Positions 19,801 to 34,800 of a stretch of DNA of 64,000 nt are shown one piece after another; the first letter of the stretch is position 1; each line of letters starts with the position of its first letter. Location: positions 10,085,984-10,149,983 of the forward strand of contig NC_058418.1 of the NCBI RefSeq assembly GCF_002201575.2. Direction: 5' to 3'. The stretch comes from Neomonachus schauinslandi. Its lineage: Eukaryota > Chordata > Mammalia > Carnivora > Phocidae. Position numbers and translations under genes: made by a program. Below the pieces are notes generated by a model. That model worked only from the letters and a program-made list of their open reading frames with translations. It was not told the DNA's origin and ran no database searches.

Positions 19801-22800
19801 GGCATGGCTGGGCACGGTGAGTGCTCCCTGCGGCCCCGCTAACAACTCCCTCCCTCCCGGTGGTCGCCACCACCTACCGTCCAGTTTGGATGTTAGGAAC
19901 TTCTAGAAGGTAACGCTCAACCGTGGCAGTATTGTCAAAAATGGTAACACCCGTTAGGACTGCTGCCAGCACAAGGTGCAGAGTGGCAGGCCTCCCTAGG
20001 AAGGACGCGGTGGCCCACACGGCTTCGAGGAAGAAAGCAGGTGTCGCAGCCCCTGCCTGGGTCCAAATCCTGGCTCTGTCACTTGGCAGCCGCGTGACTG
20101 CAGGCAAGTCACCTAACCTCCCTGAGCCTCCACTTCCTCACCTGTGAGCCTGGAGGTAACAACAGGCTCCCTCGTGGGGCTGGGGCCGTGGGGACTCCAC
20201 AAGCTAACCAATGAGGGCGCTGGCCACCAGCACTGCTGGCCTTTGCAACCTAGGGGCCCTCTGGGGACAGGGCTGTCACCTTCCCACTCAGTGGGCCCTG
20301 TCCACTCAGCCTCGAAGGGTCTCCAACGAGAAGCCTGCTGTGTGGAGCAGCAGGAGCGGCTCTGGGGCTTCCCTCATTGATCCCGGCTTCGGAGTTCCCC
20401 GGCCCCGCTTCCTGGTGGTGCCATCCCGGCCTTCACCGGAGCAGCAGGCCAGCTCCTTCCCCAGCACCACACCCGCTGGATGGGAGTTTCTGGGCTGGGA
20501 GTTTTGGGGCCGTTACCCTCCCTAGCTCCTCAGGCCTCTGGAAAGTGGGGCCGAGAGACCCCACATAGAGGGAGAACCTATGGGGAGGGAGGAAGAGGGG
20601 GAAGGGGGCAGGCCCTACCCCCCACCACACACCCTCCTATCCCCAGCCCCCCCATGGCCTCCCACTGGCCCCAGGGGCCCACCCTACCGTTCTTGAAGGC
20701 CAGGAACTCAAAGACACTGTGGACGATGGACACGATGATGGTGAGCGCCAACAGGTAGGGGTTGGTCTCCAGGAGTGCAACCTGGGGGTGGGGGTGGGGG
20801 GCGATGCCTGTGAGCACAGCCGCGCCCTCGCCCAGGGGTGACCACTGCAGCACCTTCACTAGCCAGCCCCGCTCTCCTTCCCCTGGACCCCAGAGGCCCC
20901 GAGCCCTGGAGCTGCCCCGGGGAAGGAGAGAGCACGCCGGCCAGCAGGAGAGTGGGTGAGGGTGGGCAGAGGGGCACAGAGGGCCAGGTGAGTGCTGTGC
21001 AGACGGGTGGGGGTCAGGGGGACGGAGAGACAGTGACGGGGCGAGAGGCAGGGACCGAGATAGATGAAGGGACAGTTGGGGTGAGGACTGGAAACTCAGC
21101 ACCGAAGACAAGCCCAGGGAGGCACAGCCAAGTCTCCAGGTCACAGACGCAGGCCAAGAGAAAGGTGCGAACAGAAGACGTTCAGGGCCGCAGTAAGAGG
21201 GAGCAGAAGCTCGGAGTTGGAGCCCAGGGTCAAGGAGACAGGCTGGGGGCGGGGGTGCAGGTCCAGACCAGAAAGGTCTGGCTGAGGCGACAGAAAAGCC
21301 GTGACAAGGATGACAAGGAGGCCCCCAGAAGCCTCGGAGACAGGACCCCCAGAGCCAGCCGGGGCCTGCTGTGGGGAGGGGGCCCGAGAGGTTGCGAAAC
21401 TGGGCAGGGAGCTCGGGCTGGAGGTCCCCAGGCTGCCGGCGGGCCCACTTCCCCTTCGTGCAGCCCAGGAAGGGGCTGGAAAGCCCCCGTGCCGCCTCAC
21501 CTTCACCGAGTCCTGCTCCTCGTCTGACTGCTCGTACAGCTCGTCACCCAGGAAGTTCCAGGGCGACTTGGTGCTCTGGGCGGCGTACAGCTGCCAGCGC
21601 CAGAGCGAGAGCGGGCAGAAGGAGACGCGGAGCGGCAGGCTGGCCAGGCTCTCGTTGATGGGGTAGTAGTCCTTCTGCAGGTTCCAGTAGTCATTGAAGT
21701 AGATGATGGGGTAGTAGTCCCCACTCACGGCGTCGAACTTCACATCTGCGGGCACGTGGGGCAGGGGCACCGCTCAGCCGGGGCCAGAGGCCACCGGCAT
21801 CCAAGAGGGCGGGGACATCCCTCAGGCCTCCAAGGGCAAAGGTGGCAGATTCAGATGTCCACGGGGACCCCAGGCAGAGACCAGAGAACAGGTGACGCTT
21901 CTCGGCTACACCACGGGGAGCTGAAGAGCTGCTTGACCTCCGTGGAGGGGATGGGGTGGAGAGGGCTGGGCAGGCCCCACCTGAAGGGGATATCCCTGGC
22001 TCGGCTCCAACCCACGGCTGCCCGGCCAATGACCACGCATCAGGGTGTTGTAAAAGAAGTCAGGAATCTGGGTTTTTCAGCGATGCCGTCCCAACTTCAA
22101 AAGTTGGCAACAGCTCATGGGCTAGATGAGGCTTGCCAGAGGACTGGTTTGGGCACACAGGGGGTCAGTGCTGGGGTCACCGGGAGGTGCAGGAAGGAGA
22201 GGAGAGAAAGGGGAGTGCCGTGGGGGGGGGGGGGGGGGGGGGCTAGGGGGTGGTGGAGACCCAGTCAGATCTCGCAGGGAGTTGGGGCCGGGGCCCGAGG
22301 GGGCTGGGGGCTCACACTGGTCCAGAGGCGGCGGCACGCTGCCCTTCACCCACGGCGTGTGGTCGTCCACGATGTTGATGGTGATGTTGGGGTGCCAGTG
22401 GGAGATCACCTCCACGGGACCGTAGTCCTCGGCCCTCTGAGGGAAGATGGGGTGAGGCGGGGTTGGGGGAGGGGGGCCTCAGAGGCACCTGCCTGCTTCC
22501 TCCTGAGGGCTTCCGTGACATTGAGATAGCAGAAGAGTAAACCACCACAGTGACCGCTGGCCGAGGGCTTACGTCAGATGATCCCCGTACCAGCCTTTCC
22601 AGAATCTTCCCCCATCCCCCGCCCTGGATCCCACCGCCCCCCTGCCCCCAGCCACCTAACAGAGCAGGAAACCGAGGCCTGAGAATGTGGATGCGCTCAT
22701 ATGCCAGGCTGCAAGGCGTGGCCTGGTGACAGCACGAGTGTGGGACCCACACGCAGCCTCCGCACGGGGGCCGTCCCTCCTGTCCCTCCTGTCCCTCCCG

Positions 22801-25800
22801 TCCCTGTGCAGAAAGCCTCCCTCTCCCTTCCCTGGGCTCTTGGTGCCCAGCACAGGTTAGCACCCCCAGCACCCCCAGCCTGCCAGGGAGTATTCCTGCC
22901 ACAGTCACGTTATCAGCTGCCTACTCTGGGCCGGGCTGCCTGCGCGTGAATCCTGGCCCTGCCACGTCCTGGCTGTGACAGCTGGGGCAAGTCTCCTTGT
23001 CTGAACACGGGAATAGTGACAGGACCTTCTCGACAGGGCTGGGCGAAGCGGCTAAGTCCGTCTAAGTACCTGCTCCCCGGGTGCCGGCTGCTACACCCTC
23101 GCCTGAAACCCGCCCCAATCTGAGAGGTAGCTCTGCTTCCTCGCCTGGTTTCCAGAGCAGAAACGGAGGCCCTGAGAGGTGAGGCGGCCTGACCAAGCCT
23201 CCGCTGGGGCTCAGTGGTAGCGTCCGAGGGGAACCCATGGGGGCTGGCTGCTGGGCGGTGAAGGGCCCAGACGCTCCCCCGAGGCCCCACAGCTCCGCTC
23301 CCGTTTACCTTGATCATTTCTGGATCGGCTTCTGTCTCTCCCGTCAACAGGTTCTTGGTTTTCTGAAATCGCCGGCGCTTGTATTTGTTGATCACTGTGG
23401 GAGGGGAGGCGGAGGCAAGAGGGCAGACAGGACAGCGACTGGCACCAGATACCAGACCTCTGCCCGCCACCAGCCACTCGCTGGTCTCCCGAATGTGCTC
23501 TTGCACCCCGAAACAAGGGGACAGCAACGGGAGCCCGAGAGCCTGAGCTGCCGTCTCAGACCTCATCCCATCACTTCCCCATCTTGGCAGGGACACCCAC
23601 ACCTGCCAAACTGCCCCAGGCAAAAACCTGGAGTCTTCCTTCTCCAGAACCTGCTCCATCCGTTCCATCAGCCATTCCAGGGACACCCCCCAACCCCCGG
23701 CCCAGCTCGTGCCTCACAACCAACCACTCCTCCCACCTCCGGGGCCCCACCCAGGCCAGCCACGGCGCCCCCCTCCCGATGACCACAGTCCTTGCCCCAT
23801 GACCTGCTCTCCACAGGGCAACCAGCAATTCTTTTAGACCGAGTGTCTGTTGTTCTCCTGCTGCTCCAGAAACCCAGAAGGCTCCCGCTCCCTGAGCAGG
23901 GCGCCTGCGATGCTCACCACGGCCCCACTGACCTCCTGCCCTCGCCCGCCTCACTCCTCCCTCCCCAAATCTGCCAGCCCTGGGCCTTCGGAGGCCCTGC
24001 TCCATCTCCCTGGCACGCATCCACCGTGGCCGGAACCTTCCCGGTGGGCTCCTTCGTAGCCTTCCGGTCCCTGGTGAAATGCCCCTCTTCCGCAGGCTTC
24101 CCCGCCCCCCCACTGCAGGAGGCCATCCTGCTGTCCTGCTCGCCATTTCTGCCTCCCTCCCTACTTTTTATCCTCCCCGTCGGCTGGCTGGCCTGCTCTC
24201 TGCCTCCTCCAGTCCACGAACCCCAGGACTGACAACTAGTAGAACCCCGTGAACATCAACAGGCAGGCTGCCGACAGTTCTGGAGAAGGCCCGAGCCACC
24301 AATATGAGAACTACTATGGGGCTGTGAATCCCCAGCCAGGAGTGGACCTCACTTCTCTTGCGGGGGCCAGGTGGACTACAGGCTCCCTGCTGCCCAGCCC
24401 AGAAGATTGCCAAGACCTGGCAGGAAGAGGAGGCCGGTGCTTGCTTATGCCCCATTTCCCCTCCTCCACCCTGGCCTGGTACTTTTCACTCTTCCTTATG
24501 CTAAGACGAACCACGGCTTGCCCCTCTGGTGACTTCTCCATCCTGCCCCTGCGGGCCCAGGAGAGATGGGGAAATGGGAAAGGGAGCTGGCCAAGAGCGG
24601 GGGCTCTGGGGTCATATCCTGGCTCTGTCTCCCTGAGGGACGCTGGTGAGCTACGTCACTTCCCTGGGCTTCAGTCCCTCCTCTGGAGAAGGGGGTTCAA
24701 AGCACCACCCCTTCTTGGCAGGACCACTGTGAAGAGCACAGCCAGGCCGCATCCGTGCCCATCACATTTCCACAAACCACAGGGCCCAGATCCCTCCCAC
24801 CCACCCAGAACCAGGACTCGGGGCGTCTACGGATGAGCTCAAGTTCAAAAATGCTTCTGGGAATTGGCTTTCGGTTTCAGCCCAGGGCCTGCTGCTCTTT
24901 CTTGTTACCATGAACGCTACCCCCACTCCTATCATGTTAGTTCATGTGAGACCTTGCCCCCACCCCCGGGGAACACAGGAAACACCCGAGGGTGGGCCTC
25001 CTGGAGGAAACCTTCCAGGGGGACACGCTCTGCCATTGTTCCACACCTGGGAGAGGCTGTCCAGGGAAGGGAGGAGCTGTGCCCAGCCCAGCCCCAGGAG
25101 GAGAGAGGCTTTGGTTTAAGTGGAGACCATTCTACAACTGGGTGGCATTCAGACTGGATTGTAACACGAGATGGATCTGACTTCTGTCTGGGAGAAGAGC
25201 CCCCCTTTCTAGGAGTTATAGCTTCCAGAACTGCACCAGCCAGTACAGTAATGGGCACGTGAGGCTATGGACACTGACCAGGTGGCTGGTCCGAACCAAG
25301 ATCTGCTGTGAGTGTAAAACACATAGTGGACTTCGAAACTTAACGCAAGAAAGAATGTAAAATAGCTCACTAATTTTTTACACTGATTACATGTGGAAAT
25401 GACAATATGTTGACTTCAATAAAATTATTACTAACGCTCACGTGGCCACTAGGAAGCATAAAGGACTTGCGGGGCTGGTGTTATATCTATGGGACCGTGT
25501 TGCTCTAGGTATTGACTACCGGTCTTCCGGGGAGAGGGGGGCTTTTCTGACCCCATACTCTCGTTCCTCCCTCTGGACTTGGCGTGTGGCCAGCTCTGAG
25601 CCCCTTCATGTCCCTGCTCCAAGGGGTCCCAGCTGTGAGATGGGGGAGGGAGGCCTGGTGAATCCTAGTGGGCTTTTCAGGTCCAGGGGCTGCAGATTCT
25701 CTTTCGCAGACCATGCCAACATGTGTCACACTGACCGTGGACGTGACCTTAACCACGCCTCAATACTGAGCACGTTCCCCAAAGGCAGAACCACAGAAGA

Positions 25801-28800
25801 GAACAGTGGCGTCGATGGGGGGGCAAATGGGATGCAAGAGAGCAGCCGCTCTCTTGGGTCACATTCAAGGCCACCTCTGAGGCGTCAGGCACATTTAAGC
25901 CGGACCCCTGATCCATGCCGCTCACGGGGCCACAACTGTGGCGACTACCCATGCAAGCCACACTCCCTCTGCTTGCCTCTGCCTGCACCAGATCCTGCTA
26001 ACGGAAGCCAGCTGGGCAGAACATCCCACGGACCACATTCCACAGACACGATCACAGAACAGGCTCACCACACACGAGGGGACTTTTCCAGATCAGTTTT
26101 TGGAGGCTGATATGGGTTCACCAATTGTTATTTTTGCCCACTACAGAGGATAATGAAAAAATTATCATCCTTTGGGATATTTTTACACCCCCGAAGTTAG
26201 GGAAGGCCTAACCCAACAAGGAGAAGCGCATCCATTGCTGCCCCACGCAGAAACAGCCGGAGGGATCTGAACTAAATCCCCAGGCGCAATGAAATAAAAG
26301 CGAGGCGGGCACACGAGATTCATGACAGGGGAAAGGGAACTTTCCGAGGGAGCCGCTGAGTTTCTAGATCTGCTGAAACTCAAGTAACCCCAGCTGCCAA
26401 TCAGGAGACAGTGGATTCAAGGACAAAGACCCCAGGAGGGAGGAAAAGGACACAACCACGACTAATCTCATACAAAACGAGAAGTCGGGACAGGAAGGGA
26501 AAAAGGACTACGTTCAGCACGTGGCTCCGATGCCAATAAGCCAAGTACTCAAAAGCACCTGAACACGAATATTAATCTCCTCAAAATTCTCGTTCCTGTG
26601 TTGGGCTTTTCTCTCCTCTGGGGAGCTTTGGAGGTTAAGTAACAGAGAAACAGCGACAGGAACTTGCAGGCAGTGGGCTGGGGGGAGTGGGGCCGGGGGA
26701 GGAGGGGGGAGGAGGGGGGAGGGGAACAGGAGACTGAGGACTTGCACTGTCTTGCTGAATTACTTGAATTTGGAACCATGTGTGTGCAAGAAGAGATGAA
26801 ATGGAAGACGATGCTCCGGGTGGAGAAAACCCCTGCTCGCTACTGGGCCATGTCAGAAGTCGCAAATGGCTCGCCCGGACCCAAGGCTTCCTGGGGTCGC
26901 TCACAGTCCTTAGGGTTTGTGCTTGCAGTCGGGATGGCCGGGTGGCCAGCCAGAATGAGAATGGGGGACCTCGTCTGGCTGCACGGCCCTCACAGCATGC
27001 TCTCATGGGACCATCTAAAAGGGGCACCCGGGAGCCAGGCACCTCCGCACAAGGCCCCCAGAGGGTGGCGCGTTTTTGCGGCTCCCATTCGCAGGGACTG
27101 GGGTAACACAGACGCACTTACAGACCTCACACGGGATCAAACATAGCCCAGAGTCCTCCCGTTTCCCCTGCTCTCTCCTTCTGGTGTTCATTCACAGACT
27201 GCTCCCGAGTGTCTGCTCTGACCAGGCCCGGAAGCGTGCACAAGCCAGCCCCACCCTTCTCTGACCACTGTCCCCTGCCCTTCAGAAGTCCCCTTCTCTG
27301 CCTGCTCTTTGACTCCTCTCCCGTCCGCTCACAGGTGTCCACAGAGGTGCAGAGGGTGGGTGGGGCTCGAGCCCAGCCCGCCGACCCCAGCCTCCCTGGG
27401 CCTGGGCTTCCTGCCTGCCCCCGTGGGCCTGGCACGGTGGGGGGGGGGGGGGGGGGTCCGCTGCACGGCGGGGGTGCTTACTCCGGGACATGTGGACCGT
27501 GGCGAGCCGGCGGTACAGGGCCTTCTGCCGGGGGTCTGGGTGGAAGCCACTCTTGGTGAAGTAGACGTGGATGTAGATGGAGCCATTCTGCTGGACGCTC
27601 TGCAAGAATGTGTAACGTGGTGCATAAGTGGATCTGAACTCAGTCTGTGGGCTCCTGTGCGGCTTTCCTCTCACCATCTGTGTCCTCCGCTCTGCTTGTG
27701 CCTGTCACCTGCTATCTCCCAGGACGGGGACTACTCTCAGCCCCACCTGTTACAGATGAGGAAACCCAAGAGGGCAGCCACCTGCCTGAGGCCCCGGGGG
27801 GACAGCCAAGGCCGATCTGAGGCCTCCGTCGGAGCTCCGTGCAGAACTTGGATTTACTTGTCCCCTTCACTTCCCTCCCTTTTAAGCCCACCTCTGCGTT
27901 CATCATGTTTTAACATCTTGGGGCGGGGGTGCGGGGAGGGAGGGGGGGTTCTTAGCTGGCTGAGGAGACTTGCCCCTTCCAGGGCTACTAATTCCTAGAG
28001 ACAACTCACCTGCCTCTGTACACATCTTTCATATGCAATCCTGCCAATCCCAAGCCCACACTCTACCTACTCCCTTGATCTAATAACTTTTACATACCAA
28101 GCTTCCCTAAATCACCCAGGATGGGGTACATGCAGCTGGAGAACACCCCTCTAGCCCAGAGCCCACTGACATCCAACATCCGAAGGAGCCAATCCTAAGC
28201 TGTTTCCCCTGCCTGCCTTGCTTTTCCCATGGAAACCCCAGAAAAGGCTCCAGCTGGGCTCCCCCCCCCCCCCCCCGCCCCTTCCTTCTGCTTCTGACCA
28301 AACCTGGTGCTTCCCCTGTGGCCCTGCGTGGGAAATGCAAATAGTAAATTAAATCAGGCACAAACGGGCTACCTCCCACCCCAAAGCTGGGAGGGAGGGT
28401 TTACTGGCATGCTTGGGAACAGGTCTCACCATCCAACTTGCTACCCCCTGAGCCTTCCTGGGATCGCATCTCAGGGAGGGCTCTGGGGGCTGGGTTGGAG
28501 GTCTCAGTGGAACCGCCCCCCCACCCCCCAGCCCCAGTACAGTTATCCTACTCGCCTCAGAAAGACGGAACCCAGACCCTGCTTCCAGGCACCCAGACAG
28601 AGCAGACATGCCCCCTCCCCCCAGGGGCTGAGGAGAAGACCTGCTAGGGAGAAATGAATGAGAGGGTGGCCCCAAAGAGATATCAACACCCACTGATTCA
28701 CTGATTGATTACATTCACCTACTCGTGTATTCGCTCAAGTATTGGCCCCGTGCTGAGCAGGGCTGGGGACACAGCGGTGACCAAACCAGCCCAGGAGTGA

Positions 28801-31800
28801 CCACCCAGAGTGTGCAGGCTTCGATGCAGAAGCCCAGAGAGGGTCCGCTGCCTGAGTCTGAATGTCAAGGAAGGCTTCCTGGAGGAGGCAGGATTTGAGC
28901 CTGGGGCTGTGAGAATCCAGAGCCAGGCAGCCTGAGCTCGACTCTCTCACAAGCTCTCTGACCTTCTAAGTCACCCAAGCTGTCTGTACCTCGGTTTCCT
29001 TGCCAGTCAGTCAGAGAGGAGAGCTGCCACTTCACAAGGCAGCAGGGAGGCTCCCACTTACTACGGAGCACACACCAAGTGCTCCATCGGTATTAACTAC
29101 CACTTTCAAACAGGGCTGCTGGGACCCCCAAGGTCGGTTACTCATCTTTCACTGGTTTAAAGCACAGGTTTACACGCCCCTGTAGGTAGCTGGAAGATCC
29201 GAGGCCAATTCCAACCCTGTTCACATTTGTCAGCTGGGGAGGCCGAGGCCAAGGGACCCCCGGGGCCTCCCTGTGGTCACACAGCAGGTGGATGGTGGCA
29301 GTGTCAGGCTCGGAGCCCGAACTCAGGCTGCAGGACCCGGAGCCGGTTCAAGGAAAGGCCCTCCAGCGTGAGCAGCGCAGCCCTAGAGCCAGAGCCCAGG
29401 AGCCGGCCCCACCTGTGGGATGTCGAGCTCGGCGAAGTGCTCGTAGCAGCCGTCCGAGTTCTCGCCGCTCGTCCAGTCGCCGTACACGAGGTCGTGCTGC
29501 TCCCAGAACAGCGCTGACGTGGCGTTGAAGTCTGTAAAGTGCTCGTGCTCGGAGATGTACACATGCAGGTTCTGCGGGCAGGGGAGGGGCGGGGAGGGAG
29601 CTCAGCTGCTGCCGAGAGCCTCTGAAGGCGGCCAGAGAAGGCGCAGACCAAGAGCCGGGGCATCGGTCGGTGCGCTAAGATGAAGGACTTTGTGGCGGGA
29701 GCGGGGGGCAGGGCGGGGGCGGAGGCGGGGAGGGGACCAGTGAAGAACAGTAGCCCTCACCCCCCACCCCAGCTCTCCTGGTCTGAGGCTGTGGCGTGCA
29801 TGAGCGAAAAGCAGTGGAAGAATGGCCGGCCTGCCAATTAGAATTTGGGCTCAGCACCTGACGGGCTTGGTCAGTAGGGCATGCAACTGAGTTCGAGCCC
29901 CATTATTTTTACTTTGAAAACCAAAATAAAGGGGGTGCCCTGGGTGGCTCAGTTGGTTAAGTGTCTGCCCCCGGCTCAGATCATCATCCCTGGGGTCCCG
30001 GGATCGAGCCCCACATCGGGCTCCCTGCTCAGCCAGGAGCCTGCTTCTCCCTCTCCCACTCCCCCCTGCTTGTGTTCCCTCTCTTGCTGTCTGTCAAATA
30101 AATAAAATCTTAAAAAAAAAGAAAAGGTAGAATTTGGGGTCAAAAGGGATCAAGTCTCCTTGCATGATCTTCTCCCTTCTCTTACAGCCTGCTTGGCCAG
30201 AGGTCTGCAGGCTCACGGAGAAAGCCCAGAGCTGCGAGAGGGTTAGCGGACTCCTGACAACACAGGGGAAGTGCAGAGCTGGCGCACAGACAGTGCCCTG
30301 CCTTCTCAGGTGCCCGTGGCCATCTCCGAACAGAGCCCTGAAGGCCCGCTGACAGAGAGCCTCGCTGAGCCGTGGTCACCCCCCGCTAACTGGAATTCTG
30401 TGCAAGAAGCGAAAGGTGGGAGAAGTCTCAATTACTGGGGTCCGGGCACTCCCTGTGGGGTTCCCGAACCCCAAGCCCTGGGCCCTTGGACCTGGCAGGA
30501 CAGCACACGCCTCCCTCTTGTCGCTTGCTCTCGTGGGCCGCTCTGTCTGGCTCCCTGCTCTCTCTCTCTTTTTCCCACTGCTTCCCTTCCCTGCACACCT
30601 CCCTTTGCAACTTTTTTTTTCTTCTCTCTTTGCAACTTTTAAGACCTGAATGTACTTTTGAAATAGGTTATGTTAGGACCCTGTTAAAACAGTTTTCAAA
30701 CAGCTGAGTGAAACCTTTGCTGTCCCTCTTCCCCACAAAACTGAAAGAATTTACTTTTTCCTCAGGGGTGTTGCTAGTGACGCAGGCCTCATGGGCCGAG
30801 GATGGACCCGGAGTTCCTCAACCCTGGTCCTGTACCCAGCTGACAGCGACGAGGGACCTGTCTGTCCCAAATGCCCTTGTCACTCCCTCACACCCTCCCC
30901 CACACGGTCGCCTCCCGAGTCTGGCCTCCCAGCCAGCGGTTACCATTAAAGTGTCTTTGGGGAACAGGTTGCGGCTGGCGACGCGCGGAGCTCCTCCGGG
31001 GCCTGCCTGGTCCTGAGGGGCCGGCCCTCGGCGGAACCAGCTGCTGATGACCCAGATGATGAAGATCCTGAGGAGGCAAGAGGGGCAGACGGTGAGTCCC
31101 AAGCCTTTTCTTTCCATCGTGGGCCCACCTGACCTCCTTCTGACACAGCACACGCTGGGGGCCTGACCCAGGGCTGGCAACTAAGGAGGGAGGGCCCCTA
31201 AGAAGGCAGTCACCGGACAGGTGAGAAGACAAGATGCCCCCAGATGCCATGTCCGGGGTGCTGCCCCCATTTCCACGCAGACCCCCGCCCCACGAGTCCT
31301 CCAGAAGCCCCCAGTGGCCACAGGGACGCGGGGCTTGGACCTTCTAACCTCTGACCTAGGAAACCTAGTACGCCAGGCCCCCAGAATCCCAAAGTCAGGG
31401 AACCCTAAGAACCTGGAATCTCAGCATTTTAGATGCACAGCACCTTTGAGAGCAACATTTTAGAACTTAAATCAATTGAACGCTTGAGAAGGGGAGAGTA
31501 AGTAAAGGGTTAGTCCCAATTTGTAGTAATATTGGCCTAGGGTATTCAGACCAACACTGCTGCTGGAAGCAGCCAACTGGAAACACTTAGTAAAAATGAA
31601 TATACTAAGAACGTATTAGTACTAGTTTTACATATATAGTTATGTATCCTGATATAACAAGAATATGTTCTGCTCATATATGTTCTCATATATGTTCTTT
31701 ATCAAATTTACATATGAGTATATGTAAGTATACATTCTTAAAAACACTAAATGGACAAGACTGTAGATTTATCAGGCAAAAACTGAAGGGAAGACTGGAA

Positions 31801-34800
31801 CCAAAAGAAGTAAAAAAACAACAGAAGCTTCTTTTTGTGTCTGAGGACATTTGCGAGGTATGTTGATGGGTAACAAATGCTAGCTGAGGGCCCACACGGG
31901 GTAACCAGAGAGCTAAGACCCCACAGGGTGCCACATCCAAGACCAGGGGAGGCAGGCAAGGCCTAGTCTTCCCGGGGAGTCACCAGGTAGACACAGCGAG
32001 AGCCTTGAACTTGGCGCAAGGAGACCCCGGATGGATGATGCCCCAAGCAGCCAGCAGCAGAAGGAAAGCACGTCCTCTCTGGAGGAAAATATGTTCATCC
32101 TAGGCCTGAAATTATTCTTATACATAACTTTGAGATGCTCAGAACAACTGAACTCTGATGTTTCAGAATTTGTTGTTATAAAAAAAAACCTCAAAATTTG
32201 TATCAAGAGAGCTTCAGAAGTACCATACTGGGGCGCCTGGTTGGCTCAGTCAGTAGAGAATGCAACTCTTTTTTTTTGTTGTTTTTTTGAAGGCTCCACA
32301 CCCAGCATGGAACCCAACACAGGGCTCGAACTCACAACCCTGAGATCAAGACCTGAGCTGAGATCAAGAGTCAGATGTTTAACCGACTGAGCCACCCAGG
32401 GATCCTAAACATGTGCCTCTTGATCTTGGGGTCGTGAGTTCAAGCTTTACATTGGGTAGAGATTACTTAAAAATAAAATCTTTAAAAAAACAAAATACGA
32501 GGTGCCTGGGTGGCTCAGTTGTTAAGCGTCTGCCTTCAGCTCAGGTCATGATCCCAGGGTCCTGGGATCGAGCCCTGCATCAGGCTCCCTGCTCAGCTGG
32601 GACCCGCCTGCTTCTCCCTCTCCCACTCCCCCTGCTTGTGTTCCCTCTCTTGCTGTCTCTCTGTCAAATAAATAAAATCTTTAAAAAAAGCTGTCCGTTT
32701 TAAAAAAACAAAACAAAACCAAAAACACACGCACCCCAAAAAACCCCAAACCATGTATTTGCTTTACATTGAAATAAAAACAGAGAAAGGTATGAAATGA
32801 TACAGATCAGACTTTCAAATGGATTTCCTGGTTTGGGGGAGTAGGGGAAGGCATACAGGTAAGCAAAAACACAATAGTGCCTTAAAAAATTCTGAATAAA
32901 AAAACCAGGGGTGCCTGGCTGGGTCAGTGTGTGGAGCATACGACTCTTGATCTCGGGGTCGTGAGCTCAGGCCCCAGGGTGGGCATAGAGCTCACCTTAA
33001 AACAAAAACCAGGGGCGCCTGGGTGGCTCAGTCGTTAAGCGTCTGCCTTCGGCTCGGGTCATGATCCCAGGGTCCTGCGATCGAGCCCCACATTGGGGTC
33101 CCTGCTCAGTGGGAAGCCTGCTCCTCCCTCTCCCACTGCCTGCTTGTATTCCCTCTCTCGCTGTGTCTGTCAAATAAATATATAAAATCTTTTAAAAAAA
33201 ATAAGAAATAGAACAAAAACAAAAACACCCCAGCATTTATATGAATCAACATGTAAAAGGATCACAACCAATACAATAATGATGAATGATGGTTTTCCGC
33301 AGGTGATTTTTACGTTCTTCTGTAGGCTTTTCTTTTTGAATTTCTTTCTTACTTTTTAATGAACAAAAGAAAAGCCTCCAAACAAAAGTATAGTAGATTG
33401 CTAGATGTTTCCCATATCCATCTTCCCCTTTTGTCTCAAAAAGGAAACTCTTAAATTTTAGCCGGACCCCTTGGTTACCCAGAATAAAGACTATAATTCC
33501 AGCCTTGCTTATAGCTAGGAGTGGACACAGGGTGAAGTCCTGGCCAATAAAACGTAAACAACGTGTATTGTGCTGGGCTTTGGGAAAGTGTCATCAAAGA
33601 GACAGAGCATGCCTCCTTGATTTCTTCTTCCCTCCTAGAATGCAGATGCGATGGCTGGATCTTCAGCAGCATCTTAGGCCATGCAGATAAAGGGCAAAAC
33701 CTAGTGATGGTTGAACAAAAAGCAAGAAAGAATCTGGGTTGCAGAAGACTGCAGAATCCTGGTCTAAGCCAGAACAGTACACGAGAGAGAAATAAAATAC
33801 TTCTATTGTGTTAATTCAGGTCTCTCAGACACATGCTGCTGTGTAATTATTAAATGAGACAAGTACTTATTAATTACTATGAAAAGCAATATAGCAGAGG
33901 TTAAGTGCTCAGCCTCTAAGCTGCAATACCTGGATGTGAAGCCCAGCTCTATCTCTTATCAACTGTGTGACCTCAGGCAAGATTCCTAACCTCTCTCCAG
34001 ACCTCTGTTTCCTCAACAGTCAAAATGGGGATAATGACACTACCTACCTCATGCGGTTGTTTGTAAGCATTAAATGCATGGATATATATCTGTATCTGTA
34101 TCTAAGTATATACACATATGCACCCATGATAAATATGTATCATCCAGAATGAAGCCTGGTATACACTCAGTAAGTACTTTGGAAGTGTTAGCTATTATTA
34201 GTTTCATCATAGGAAAAGAGGCAGACAAACCCTTTGGAATGGAAAAATACTACAAGGGAATTCTAGTGTAGGTGGGCCCCAAACCACACCGGAGGGCAGG
34301 ATCAGGCACAGGGACTTGTCTCTGCCGGTAGAAGCTCTGGAGCCCTGGGGTCTGGGGTCTGAGGGGCCACGGCCCAGCTGAGCCATCTGCTGCCTCCCCA
34401 AGAAGTCCCTGACGCACACGGTCGAGGAAGGTCTGGAACTGGTAATCTCGGGGGAACCCTCCACCTCCAAGAGAGGCTCCCGTTTTAGTACATATGCCAA
34501 GGGAGGATGTGGGAGCAAGGACACCCACCTGCAGCCCTGCCTTGTGTGTGGCCTGCAGGAGTCCCACCCCCTCTGGGCTTCTGGGTCCCCATGTGTAAAA
34601 TGAGACCGACTGGACCAGACGTTTTTTAGGGATTCCAGATCCCCAGTCCCCTGAAGAGTACCTGTGTGTTACCTGCACGCCCACAGTTTTGTGGGTCCTC
34701 TCAGAGGGCACATGGCCACACCCCTCCATCCACACATCCCAGGCCAGGAAGCCCTACCCTCTGACAACAGGCCTATAGGGGGCTGGCGCCCCCCTAATGC

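Noticed and set aside
20838..21527. A 229-codon plus-strand ORF
   Set aside because: Antisense to CLPTM1 intron 8 and exon 8, low-complexity, no domain recognised.
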